A stretch of DNA of 38,117 nt from Promethearchaeota archaeon (lineage in GTDB: Archaea > Asgardarchaeota > Lokiarchaeia > Sigyniarchaeales > SOKP01). Location of the stretch: assembly GCA_011364975.1 (NCBI GenBank), contig RDOE01000029.1, positions 1 through 38,117 of the forward strand, given 5' to 3'. Both the position numbers and the translations under genes were made by a program. Positions 8,562 to 18,841 of this stretch are shown piece by piece (position 1 is the first letter of the stretch; every line of letters begins with the position of its first letter). The notes under the pieces are model-generated. The model did not search any database. It was given only the letters and a program-made list of their open reading frames with translations, and was not told the DNA's origin.

Positions 8562-8993
8562 ATGAAAAGTGTTTCAACGAATTTAAAACGAGTTATTATC
8601 ACGAAAATTGAGCCTGGCGAAGATCTTATTGAATCACTTTCTCATTTAATTGAAGAGTATAAAATAGGATCAGGCCTAATTAACTGTATCGGAGCTCTTA
8701 GAGAATTTACATTAGGATTTTTTAATTTAGAAAAGAAAACTTACGATTTTAAAACATTTAAAGAAAATGTGGAATTAATTTCTTGCATTGGGAATATTTC
8801 GTATAAAGATGATAAACCAATAATACACCTCCATGTTAATGTAGGTAGGAGTGATTATTCTGTTATTGGAGGTCATCTTTCCCAACCATGTATTATATCA
8901 GTCACGGCAGAAGTATATCTTTTCGAAACCGATATGAAAGTAGAACGCCTAAATGATGTAAGATTCAACCTTTCACTTCTTAATATAATGTAA
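8562..8993 (+). CDS. PPC/DUF296-domain protein
   Basis: The 143-residue product is almost entirely one PPC (DUF296) domain. Diagnostic are the start RVIITKIEPGEDLIESL, the GSGLINCIGAL segment, and the HLHVNVGRSDYSVIGGHL block, which contains the conserved His pair and the GGHL turn. In plants the domain sits in AT-hook DNA-binding proteins. In prokaryotes it is a stand-alone trimeric protein of unclear role; the conserved histidines may bind metal. It is followed after only 19 bases by the V4R-like gene at 9013 and then the GTPase at 9689 on the same strand, so the three may be co-transcribed. The domain call is firm; the role is unknown. Confidence 0.82.
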   Translation: MKSVSTNLKRVIITKIEPGEDLIESLSHLIEEYKIGSGLINCIGALREFTLGFFNLEKKTYDFKTFKENVELISCIGNISYKDDKPIIHLHVNVGRSDYSVIGGHLSQPCIISVTAEVYLFETDMKVERLNDVRFNLSLLNIM

Positions 8994-9012
8994 AGTAATG
9001 TACATATAAATT

Positions 9013-9600
9013 ATGGCAGATAATTCAGAAATAATTGGAGAATATCGCGGGAAGGTTAAAAATAGGGTTTTAACCGCTCTTTTGCAGTCCTATATGGATA
9101 ACCTTGATTATGATGGAATGAAGTCTATTTTAAGAGAAGCCGAATTATTAGATTTAAAGGACATAAAGAATGTTAATCCTGAGGGAGAGATTGATTTTTT
9201 TTCGTTTAAAAAAATCATTACTGCTCAAAATTGTCTTTTATATGATTCTTCCCAATTATTGTTTGAAATAGGGCGCAAATTTTCTTTTTATTTATTTCCC
9301 TATGGTAAGGATTTTAGCGAAATTGTATCAGATTTAAATTATTTAATTCAGACTAATTGGAATGTAAAAGTTTTAGAAGATACAGCGGACTCAGTTGTAA
9401 TAAGAGTTGACAAATGTATATTCTGCTCGGAAATTGGAGTTTCTTGCGATCTATTTAAAGGATTTTTAATTCATTCTTTAGAAAAAAATTTATCATCGGA
9501 TTATACTGTAATTCCTATCTCAGAGAAAGAAAATATTAATGATCCTCGACATAATTCTTTTATTTTGAAACTAAAAATTGAAAAAACATTTAAAACCTAA
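9013..9600 (+). CDS. V4R/TRAPP-like domain protein
   Basis: The 195-residue product begins with a helical segment (to about residue 55). It continues with a pattern typical of V4R-fold proteins: the helix LLFEIGRKFSFYLFPYG, a region ending in a helix before NWNVKVLEDT, the strand SVVIRVDKCIFCSEIG, Cys145 in a CDLFKGFLIHSLEKNL helix, and a final strand FILKLKIEKT. V4R is the prokaryotic relative of the Bet3 fold in eukaryotic TRAPP. The usual C-terminal Cys-rich strand of V4R is missing, so this is a divergent member. It lies 19 bases after the PPC gene and 88 bases before a Rab-like GTPase on the same strand. That neighbour makes a GTPase-partner role attractive, but this is inference. Confidence 0.5.
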   Translation: MADNSEIIGEYRGKVKNRVLTALLQSYMDNLDYDGMKSILREAELLDLKDIKNVNPEGEIDFFSFKKIITAQNCLLYDSSQLLFEIGRKFSFYLFPYGKDFSEIVSDLNYLIQTNWNVKVLEDTADSVVIRVDKCIFCSEIGVSCDLFKGFLIHSLEKNLSSDYTVIPISEKENINDPRHNSFILKLKIEKTFKT

Positions 9601-9688
9601 AACAACGAAAGATTAAATATAACAAAAATCAAAATATAGTTTATTGATTTTAACTAATCCAAATGATTCTTTAATTTAAAAAGTAACA

Positions 9689-10249
9689 TTGCCTGCTGAA
9701 GATTTATTAACTGAGAAGGAATATGTATTTAAAATAACGATATTAGGCGAAAGTGCCGTAGGTAAAACCTCATTAATTAATCAATTTGTAGAAGGATCAT
9801 TTCAAGAAGATTATAAACCGACTTTGGGGGCAAACATAGTTCGGAAAGATGTAAATATTGAAAAGGTTAACGCTAAGGTACGTTTAATAATGTGGGATCT
9901 TGCTGGCCAAGAAAAGTATAATGTTATTCGTAGCATGTATTTTCAAGGATGTGTTGGAAGTTTGTTCGTCTATGATATAACACGACATCAAACATTTGAT
10001 AATATCGAATCCAAATGGCTTAGAGATTTTAAAAATTATGTGAAAAAGGAAGGAGAATACGTATTAATTGGGAATAAGATAGATCTAGATGATGAACGGG
10101 TGGTTAAAGCAGAAGAGGGTAAAAAGTTGGCAGAAAAAATAAAGGCTAGTGCTTTTATTGAAACGAGTGCTAAACTAGGAGAAAATGTCGAACATGCATT
10201 TAAAAATTTAGTTTACAAAATTTTAAGAAATTACGGAGAAAACATCTAA
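9689..10249 (+). CDS. Rab/Ras-like small GTPase
   Basis: The 186-residue product has all five G motifs: P-loop GESAVGKT (20-27), switch I Thr45 in PTLGAN, WDLAGQE with the catalytic Gln74, GNKIDL (128-133) for guanine recognition, and ETSAK (158-162). It should therefore bind GTP and hydrolyse it normally. The AGQE form is of the Ras/Rab type. There is no C-terminal cysteine, so prenyl anchoring as in eukaryotic Rabs is not expected. The start is TTG, as no upstream ATG fits and the first internal Met is far inside the domain. It follows the V4R/TRAPP-like gene by 88 bases, which may supply an exchange or scaffold partner. Family call firm; target unknown. Confidence 0.9.
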   Translation: MPAEDLLTEKEYVFKITILGESAVGKTSLINQFVEGSFQEDYKPTLGANIVRKDVNIEKVNAKVRLIMWDLAGQEKYNVIRSMYFQGCVGSLFVYDITRHQTFDNIESKWLRDFKNYVKKEGEYVLIGNKIDLDDERVVKAEEGKKLAEKIKASAFIETSAKLGENVEHAFKNLVYKILRNYGENI

Positions 10250-10267
10250 CCAATCTTGTATTCCTTC

Positions 10268-10285
10268 AAGTGTTATTATACACTT
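10268..10285 (+). terminator. Hairpin followed by T run
   Basis: A 6-bp stem, AAGTGT with ACACTT, and a 6-base loop, followed by CTTTT, lies 19 bases after the GTPase stop codon. It looks like a weak terminator or processing hairpin. Confidence 0.3.
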
Positions 10286-10337
10286 CTTTTAAGTTAAGAT
10301 TCATTCATAGTAACTAACATATCTTTTTGGGATAATA

Positions 10338-11489
10338 ATGAAAGAATTATCTAAAACGATAACTTTAGCACCTAAATCAAAAATTAGAGAACTTTTTGAT
10401 CTTGCTGCAGGACGCTCTGATGTAATAAGCCTTGGTATAGGGCAACCTGATTTTTTGACCCCTCAACCCGCAATTGATGGTACTATCGCAGCTCTTAACA
10501 AAAAAATCACATATTATGCCCCAACAAGAGGGGTGCCAGCTCTTTTACAATCAATTGAGAAAAAATTAAAAGTTGATAATAATATCACTACAAATTGGAA
10601 AGATAATATAATTGTTACAAATGGTGGATCTCAAGCTTTAAATTTAACTTTTGCAACTCTTTTTAATCCTGGTGATGAAATGATATTATCCTCGCCTAAC
10701 TTTATTTCATATTTTTATTTAGGGTTATTTTATAAAGTCAAAGTAATTGAAGCTCAAAGAAGACCAGATTTTGGTCCAGATATTGAAAAAATGGAACGCT
10801 TAATTACCAAAAAAACAAAAGCAATATTAATCAATTCCCCTAATAATCCTACAGGTTATGCTTTAACGCGTAAGGAATTAGATCAAATTATTAATCTCGC
10901 TTCATCCTATGATCTTTATTTAATCACTGATGAAGTATATGAAAATTATCTATATGATGGGACAATACATACAAGTCCTGCGTCTTTAGATGAAATGTTT
11001 AACCGCACAATAACAATAAATGCCATGTCTAAATTATTCTCTGCTACCGGATTCAGATTAGGTTATGTAGTTGCTAACAAAGATATAATAAACCTCATGG
11101 AAAATTACCATCAATATACCGCAGCTGGGACAAACCATGCTGCTCAATATGGATTTATTGAAGCACTTAACATGGATAAAAGTTTCTTCTCCCCCATCCT
11201 GCAAAGCTTTTACCAACGTCGTAATTTAGTATATAAACGATTAAATGAATTAGACCTTAAAGTATCGAAGCCAAAAGGAGCATTTTACATTATGCCTTCT
11301 CTTAAAAATTATAATATAAATGGCATTGAATTCTCTGAAAAACTAATGAAAGAACAAGCAGTTGCCCTAGTCCCCGGGAATGCATTTGGTTCCTATTCAG
11401 ATACAATGATAAGAATATCATATGCCACTACCATTGAAAAATTAGAAGAAGCTATGAATAGAATTGAAAAATTTGTTAAAACTTTATAA
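10338..11489 (+). CDS. PLP-dependent class I/II aminotransferase
   Basis: The 383-residue product is a fold-type I aminotransferase of the aspartate/aromatic group. Visible are GIGQPDF near the N-terminus, NSPNNPTG (about 166-173) that holds the substrate carboxylate/PLP site, Asp198 in TDEVYE that contacts the PLP ring nitrogen, and Lys232 in AMSKLFSATGFRLGY as the Schiff-base lysine. The conserved Arg near the C-terminus (MIRISYA) would bind the substrate carboxylate. It likely transfers amino groups between an amino acid and 2-oxoglutarate in the cytoplasm. Substrate (aspartate, aromatic or alanine-type) cannot be fixed from sequence alone. It is convergent with the M20 peptidase gene, eight bases apart. 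Confidence 0.88.
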   Translation: MKELSKTITLAPKSKIRELFDLAAGRSDVISLGIGQPDFLTPQPAIDGTIAALNKKITYYAPTRGVPALLQSIEKKLKVDNNITTNWKDNIIVTNGGSQALNLTFATLFNPGDEMILSSPNFISYFYLGLFYKVKVIEAQRRPDFGPDIEKMERLITKKTKAILINSPNNPTGYALTRKELDQIINLASSYDLYLITDEVYENYLYDGTIHTSPASLDEMFNRTITINAMSKLFSATGFRLGYVVANKDIINLMENYHQYTAAGTNHAAQYGFIEALNMDKSFFSPILQSFYQRRNLVYKRLNELDLKVSKPKGAFYIMPSLKNYNINGIEFSEKLMKEQAVALVPGNAFGSYSDTMIRISYATTIEKLEEAMNRIEKFVKTL

Positions 11490-11497
11490 TAATCTCT

Positions 11498-12625
11498 TTA
11501 TAATAAATAGGTTTTTAAAAGGGTTCCAGTTAAAAGTTCAATTGATTTAAAGATATCTTCTAATACTATATGCTCATTTTCTTTATGAACAACCTCAGGA
11601 TCACCCGGGCCATAAATTAAAAATGGGATTGGATTTTTGGGTTGTATTAAAACACCGATATCTGTTGCATAAGACAAGCCTATAAACTCAGTGTTTGCTA
11701 GTTTCTTGAGATTTTGAAGAAAAGGGTGATTAATATCGGTCTGAATTGCAGGTAAAGTAAGCGTCACCTTTGTTTTTAAATTATAAGGAGCGAGATCTAG
11801 ATTCCTTAAATTATTGATGAGTAATTTAAGGTCTTGTTCCGGTACTAATCGATAATCTATTGACATTAATGTTTTTTCTGGGACAATATTATGAGCAATT
11901 CCCCCTTGAATAGTGCCAATGTTTAAGGTAGATCTTCCCAATACAGGATTTTCTTTATCCTCTATACATTTGTAAAGTTTTGGGATTAAATTTAATGCCC
12001 CCTCTATTGAATTCAATCCAGAATGCGGTGTAGAAGCATGAGCTGCTTTACCTTCAATTTCTAGATCTAACCATAATAAACCTTTTTCAGCAATTCCAAT
12101 TTTCATATTAGTTGGTTCTCCAACGATTAAAAGTATTGCATCTTTCATTACTCCTTTTCTCGTACAAGTGTAAGCTCCTGTCATCCCTGCCTCTTCATCT
12201 GCGCTTCCTAAAAACACAAGAGTATATTTCTTTAAAAATTTGGGGTATTCTAAAAGCTTCATTATAGTGCCTATCAACATTACTATCCCTGCTTTCATAT
12301 CACAAGCTCCTCTTCCAAATAATTTTCCATCCATAATTTCCGCAGAAAAAGGAGGAAATCTCCACAGATTTAGATCTCCTGCAGGAACAACATCAAAATG
12401 CCCAGAAAATATAATTTTTTGGGGACCTATTCCTATTTTACTAACCAAATTATGAAGTTCGGTATCTTTCTTATGATAGGGAATAACTTCATTAAAAAAT
12501 CCTTTTGATTCCATAAACACTTCCGAGATTAAGTAATCGATAATCTCTTTAGTTTTCCCCGGGGGATTCACTGTAGGAAACTGGACTAATTTCCTAAGGA
12601 TCTTGATCAAATCATGTTGATTCAT
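11498..12625 (-). CDS. M20 family metallopeptidase/deacylase (ArgE/DapE-like)
   Basis: The 375-residue product is an M20 amidohydrolase. It shows SGHFDVVPAG with the first metal His and Asp, GRGACDMKAG with the bridging Asp, and SADEEAGMTGA with the catalytic Glu and the metal-binding Glu. The dimerisation domain starts near EIEGKAAHASTPHSGLNS, with its conserved His. The last metal His is in VVHKENEHI. All catalytic residues are present, so it should be active. Members remove acyl groups from amino acids (ArgE, DapE) or cleave short peptides; which substrate is not resolved. ATG start; monocistronic. It is separated from the small membrane-protein gene by about 150 bases. Confidence 0.85.
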   Translation of the reverse strand: MNQHDLIKILRKLVQFPTVNPPGKTKEIIDYLISEVFMESKGFFNEVIPYHKKDTELHNLVSKIGIGPQKIIFSGHFDVVPAGDLNLWRFPPFSAEIMDGKLFGRGACDMKAGIVMLIGTIMKLLEYPKFLKKYTLVFLGSADEEAGMTGAYTCTRKGVMKDAILLIVGEPTNMKIGIAEKGLLWLDLEIEGKAAHASTPHSGLNSIEGALNLIPKLYKCIEDKENPVLGRSTLNIGTIQGGIAHNIVPEKTLMSIDYRLVPEQDLKLLINNLRNLDLAPYNLKTKVTLTLPAIQTDINHPFLQNLKKLANTEFIGLSYATDIGVLIQPKNPIPFLIYGPGDPEVVHKENEHIVLEDIFKSIELLTGTLLKTYLL

Positions 12626-12775
12626 GGTTTTTAATAAAAATAAATTCTATATCGGATTTATTTTAATAAACTTAAACAAATATAATTTTTGGAATTCAAG
12701 GAATCACTTTAACATTATGTTACAATATACCACACTGAACCGTAATATAACTCATCAAAAAAGGTAAATTATGAT

Positions 12776-13030
12776 ATGACCTATTTCTGCTTTATGAATC
12801 GAAAATCACTAGGAATCCTCTTTATTATTATTGGTATATATTTATTAGTTGTAAATCCTATGCTTTCGATTTTTTTTAACCAGGTGGTTCCAATAGGTTT
12901 TGATGTTGTTCTTGAACCGTTAAATTATTGGATTGAATGGTTAATGATCTACGGCTGGATTACTATTGTAATTGCGATATCATGGCTATTTCTTATATTA
13001 AAAGGTAAATTCTATATTAAACAACATTAA
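12776..13030 (+). CDS. Small two-helix membrane protein
   Basis: The 84-residue product has two hydrophobic segments, at about residues 12-32 and 52-76, with a short loop rich in Pro and Glu between them and a basic tail (KGKFYIKQH). No family is recognised. The ATG at 12776 is used here; a later in-frame ATG at 12794 gives a slightly shorter protein with the same two helices. It lies between two peptidase genes transcribed from the other strand, with no clear functional link. Confidence 0.5.
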   Translation: MTYFCFMNRKSLGILFIIIGIYLLVVNPMLSIFFNQVVPIGFDVVLEPLNYWIEWLMIYGWITIVIAISWLFLILKGKFYIKQH

Positions 13031-13052
13031 ACTAATTTAAAAAGATCGGAAT

Positions 13053-14255
13053 TTAAATATAATCCACTTCAAAAGGTGTTTTTGGAAGAACTTCAGCACC
13101 TTTTTTGGTTACTAAGGTTGGAGATTCTAATCTTAAACCTCCTAAGCCTGGACGATTAAATACTATGGCAGCAATTTCGACCATATTCTCCTCAAATATC
13201 ATTGACCCCCAATCCTTTCCGGGCACCACAACAGGCCAACTCTCATTCCCAATGCACCCTATCCCATGGCCTATACCGAAGAATAAATCATTGGCATAAC
13301 CTTGTTTATCTGCGACTTTCCTAACTTCTTGATAACAGTTATCAAAACTGGTTCCAGGAGTCATATTATCAATTAGTGCGTAGCATAATTGTTCAAATAC
13401 TTCATTAAATTTCTTTAATTCTGATGAACACTTTCCAAGTATATAATTATGGCTCAGATCTCCTAAATAACATCCATATTCACTATGTAAATCAACAAGA
13501 AGCGATTCTCCTTCCTGTACAATCTTATTTGTTGCGGGTGTACAACCATTGAAAGTCCAACTTGCTCGATATCCTGATCCTATTTCTTGATTGCCTGTAA
13601 ATGTCCACTCATAATTACTTCCTGCTTTTCTCATAGCAAGGGTTCCAATTCCTGCAATTTCATTTTCAGTGAATTGTTTTCCTGAGGATCTCTGGCTTAA
13701 TTCTTCTCTAACAGCATCTTGTCCAATATCTGTAATTTCGCTCGCTTTTCTTAACATTGCAATTTCTTCAGGTTCTTTAATAAATTGGATTTGTTCTGTT
13801 TTCGGATTGAAATCAACCAAGTCACATCCTGGAAACACACTTTTTAAAAATTCCGCTTCTGTATATGAAAGCATTTGACCCGTCACACATATATCAATCC
13901 CTAATTCAACTCCAATTCTTGGAGCTTTGCTTTTGGGGTCAAAGACTCCCGCCCTTTTAGCAGCGCTCTGAATTTTTTTCTCCCAGTAAAATCCTTTCAT
14001 AGGACCCCAACCACTAACTTTATCTAGATGAGACTCAGCTTTAACTCTTTCTACATCCAAAAGTACTGTAAATAATTCTGGATCTCCAAAACCCTCTCTG
14101 GGGAGAAATAAGTAACTTTTCCATGGTACGAAGCAGCCAGAGAGATATGTTATGGATTTAACTCTTGTTAACATGCAAAAGTCTAAATTAAGTTCTTCCA
14201 TTGCAGCTTGATATTTCTTAATATGGCCATTCCAATCTATCTTTATATCACTCAA
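13053..14255 (-). CDS. M24 family metallopeptidase (Xaa-Pro aminopeptidase-like)
   Basis: The 400-residue product has the creatinase-like N-terminal domain (to about residue 165) and a C-terminal pita-bread catalytic domain. Metal-ligand candidates are the Asp in LLVDLHSEYG, the Asp in LGDLSHNYI, the His in GIGHGIG, the Glu in MVEIAAIVF and the Glu in LRLESPTLV. The fourth motif deviates from the usual iEPG form: Pro-Gly is absent, and EIAA is present. The enzyme may therefore be a specialised dipeptidase or a creatinase-type hydrolase rather than a standard Xaa-Pro aminopeptidase. ATG start. It is convergent with the small membrane-protein gene and precedes no obvious operon partner. Confidence 0.8.
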   Translation of the reverse strand: MSDIKIDWNGHIKKYQAAMEELNLDFCMLTRVKSITYLSGCFVPWKSYLFLPREGFGDPELFTVLLDVERVKAESHLDKVSGWGPMKGFYWEKKIQSAAKRAGVFDPKSKAPRIGVELGIDICVTGQMLSYTEAEFLKSVFPGCDLVDFNPKTEQIQFIKEPEEIAMLRKASEITDIGQDAVREELSQRSSGKQFTENEIAGIGTLAMRKAGSNYEWTFTGNQEIGSGYRASWTFNGCTPATNKIVQEGESLLVDLHSEYGCYLGDLSHNYILGKCSSELKKFNEVFEQLCYALIDNMTPGTSFDNCYQEVRKVADKQGYANDLFFGIGHGIGCIGNESWPVVVPGKDWGSMIFEENMVEIAAIVFNRPGLGGLRLESPTLVTKKGAEVLPKTPFEVDYI

Positions 14256-14425
14256 TGTTTTTTATCTTCTCTTAAATTAGTAATAAATCTAATTTCCAAC
14301 ATGGTTTTAATAATTTTAGAAGTTTAATGAAGTTATACCTTAAATTTACATCCTCATAAAATTAATTAATAACTCAGGAATGTAGAGAAAAATTACTGAA
14401 AATTGATATTTAAAACAAATAAGTG

Positions 14426-16708
<2,283 letters not shown>

Positions 16709-16830
16709 AATATAATTATAAATTTTTTAATTGAATTAAATTAACAATATTTTTATCAATTTATTAAAGTAATGGATGGTTTAATTTCTTTTGCATTATT
16801 TTTTATAATGAACAAAGGGCTAAGAATTTT

Positions 16831-17643
16831 CTAATTCTCCAAATTTAGATTGTCATGCAAGAAGCTAATAAAATGGTCGGAAATCTCGGTAATTTTAAGT
16901 AGTTTATCAGTATTTTTTTTAATAAACAGTTTTCTTAATTTAAGAATTCTTTTTTTATGAGTTTGATAAAGTTGATTCTTAAAAATATTTCCAACAACCA
17001 TTCTAGTTATTTTATCTAATTCTTTATTATATTCTTCAATTTCATTATTCTTGGATTTTTTTTTCTTAAAGTCCACATGTTTTACATTAAAGTATTGTTC
17101 AATTTGAGAGATTAGAGTATTAACTTCTAATTCTAAATTTTCAATCTTAAACAAATTTAATCTCCGGAAGGGTTTATCCCAATAATAGGTATTAAACTTG
17201 TCAAATTTACTATAAATTGTAGAAATTACCGAATTAGGTATTGGTAAACCTCTTTTTTCGTTCCATTGCATACAAATTTCCAACGGAGTTGAGATATGAA
17301 TAATTATAAAATCTTTCTTTAATTTTTCTGCAATCTTTTTTAAATCATGCCTCATACTGGTATAATAATTCATATCATCACTGATTACAATAAAGTTTTC
17401 TTGTAATGCAGACTTAACCTCAATTAAATTTCTATTCCGAATGAATTTCTCATTTTGATAATCGAAATCATCTGGAAACAATCTCTTACGTATTATGTCA
17501 GGATCGATTATTTTAACTTTTAGAGTTCTCTGTTGTTCCATTTTCTTTTTGAAGAGATAGGCAAATGTAGATTTACCTGATGCAGGTAATCCTGCCAAAA
17601 TTAAAAGATAATTGTTATTTTGCAACTCAACTATCAGATCCAT
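16831..17643 (-). CDS. P-loop kinase-like ATPase
   Basis: The product (270 residues from the ATG) opens with a strand and Walker A motif GLPASGKST (18-26), typical of AAA_33/zeta-toxin/polynucleotide-kinase-like small-molecule or RNA kinases. Asp-containing segments IIDPDIIRKRLF and VISDDMNYYTSMR follow, the latter in the place of the substrate/Walker B region, and a lid-like basic region comes next. The last 90 residues are Lys-rich and helical, suggesting nucleic-acid contact. The architecture resembles archaeal L-seryl-tRNA(Sec) kinase (PSTK), with which it shares the DDxNYY-type segment, but no Sec system is visible here, so I do not assign that. ATG is at 17643; a TTG one codon earlier is possible. 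It overlaps the GIY-YIG gene end by 17 bases. Confidence 0.6.
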   Translation of the reverse strand: MDLIVELQNNNYLLILAGLPASGKSTFAYLFKKKMEQQRTLKVKIIDPDIIRKRLFPDDFDYQNEKFIRNRNLIEVKSALQENFIVISDDMNYYTSMRHDLKKIAEKLKKDFIIIHISTPLEICMQWNEKRGLPIPNSVISTIYSKFDKFNTYYWDKPFRRLNLFKIENLELEVNTLISQIEQYFNVKHVDFKKKKSKNNEIEEYNKELDKITRMVVGNIFKNQLYQTHKKRILKLRKLFIKKNTDKLLKITEISDHFISFLHDNLNLEN

Positions 17644-17908
17644 CAAAATTTATAATTAATTCATGTTTTTGTGCTCGATTCAATTTTTTAATTTCTATTT
17701 CCCTTTGCATAGCTCTTTTCCGTTCTGTGAAAGTTTCAAAATATTTTAGTTCAATTTTTTTTTTCCCTCTACAAAATTTTGCACCAATTCCCTTTTTATG
17801 CTCATCTAATCTTCTCTGAAGATTACTTGTATAACCAGTATAGAACCTTTTTTTATTATTTTTAGCTATCGTTTCTAAAATGTATACATAATAAACAGAC
17901 AAAGACAC
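17627..17908 (-). CDS. GIY-YIG nuclease-domain protein (YhbQ-like)
   Basis: The 93-residue product is a single GIY-YIG domain. It has YYVYIL as the first strand, FYTGYTSNLQRRLDEHKKG as the second motif with the catalytic Arg and His, and the later Glu in AMQREIEIKKL that binds metal. Stand-alone small GIY-YIG proteins of this type (UPF0213, YhbQ/YazA) act on DNA, though their cellular role is poorly known. Its end overlaps the P-loop kinase gene by 17 bases on the same strand, so the two are probably translated from one message; if the kinase acts on nucleic acid, end-processing could be shared. The catalytic residues are intact. Confidence 0.85.
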   Translation of the reverse strand: MSLSVYYVYILETIAKNNKKRFYTGYTSNLQRRLDEHKKGIGAKFCRGKKKIELKYFETFTERKRAMQREIEIKKLNRAQKHELIINFDGSDS

Positions 17909-18123
17909 ATCACTATTTATAATTTGATCCTTGTAGTATATATTTTTTTACCTAGGAAATAAGTATTTTTAATATTTCCCCCCATTTTAAGATATCAAAA
18001 GATGTTCATACTTTTGTTCCTTACAACTTTATTTTAAAATTAAATTTATTAATAAAAACTATTATAATTTTTAAAGTAATAATAGGTTTAATTTGGTGAG
18101 ATGTCTTTCCTCTTGGAGTTTGC

Positions 18124-18741
18124 TTGATTAAGTGGGATGTTGTGTTAGGGGGAACAATATATATGAAATATCCACCAGATTTAATTATACCTGATAATAT
18201 TGTGCAACAAATCCAAATTTCACATAATTTCGTTGAATCCTATATCACCATTGAAGAGACAAATTGGAATTCTATTTCTTACTATAATGAAGATAAGGAA
18301 GTAATCATTGTTTTAATTTTAGATAAATATGATGATGGTTCTGATTTTGTGGTAATCCTAGATGAATTTAAAAAAGAACTTGAATTAGATTTATCTGAAG
18401 AGAACCTTAAAGAACATTTAGAGAGAATTTATAACTTATCGTTAAATGTTTTAGGAACTCGAGATGAGGTTATCTCTAAATTAAGTAATGAACTAGCCCA
18501 ATTGAAAACCTCAGAATATGATTTAACTAAAAGATTTGATAAAATAGCAAAATCAGATCATCTTAAAGTGAAAAGTAAAATCCAATTCTTATTAGCTATT
18601 AACGAAGAGGTAAAATATGATCAATTGCGCAAATCAATCGATACGAGTAAGAGATGGCTTGATTCTGTTCTTGAAACCCTCATTAAAAATAACATTATTG
18701 GATATAATAATAAAAAAGATTCATATTATTTGATGTTTTGA
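18124..18741 (+). CDS. Longin-like domain plus winged-helix protein
   Basis: The 205-residue product has two parts. Residues 1-95 have strand and helix order like longin/roadblock domains: WDVVLGGTIYM, a helix from DNIVQQIQI, strands through SISYYNEDKEVIIVLILDKYD, and a helix VILDEFKKELEL. A coiled linker follows (about 110-150). Residues 155-205 form a winged helix: SKIQFLLAI, YDQLRKSID, SKRWLDSVLETLIKNNII and the wing GYNNKKDSYYLMF. The winged helix suggests DNA binding or protein-protein contact. The TTG start is preceded by GGAG (18115-18118) at five bases, a good Shine-Dalgarno match. I recognise no named family; the fusion suggests a regulator controlled by a partner such as a GTPase, which is inference. 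Confidence 0.5.
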   Translation: MIKWDVVLGGTIYMKYPPDLIIPDNIVQQIQISHNFVESYITIEETNWNSISYYNEDKEVIIVLILDKYDDGSDFVVILDEFKKELELDLSEENLKEHLERIYNLSLNVLGTRDEVISKLSNELAQLKTSEYDLTKRFDKIAKSDHLKVKSKIQFLLAINEEVKYDQLRKSIDTSKRWLDSVLETLIKNNIIGYNNKKDSYYLMF

Positions 18742-18841
18742 TATTTGTAACACTTCTTTTATAAACAAATATATTCTTAAAAATACTTTCACTTTAATTA
18801 TTAATTTATTTCAACTCAAAAAATTATAATCCTAATTCACT

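Noticed and set aside
17580..17819. Plus-strand open frame opposite the kinase and GIY-YIG genes
   Set aside because: It is antisense to two well-supported genes and shows no recognisable motif.
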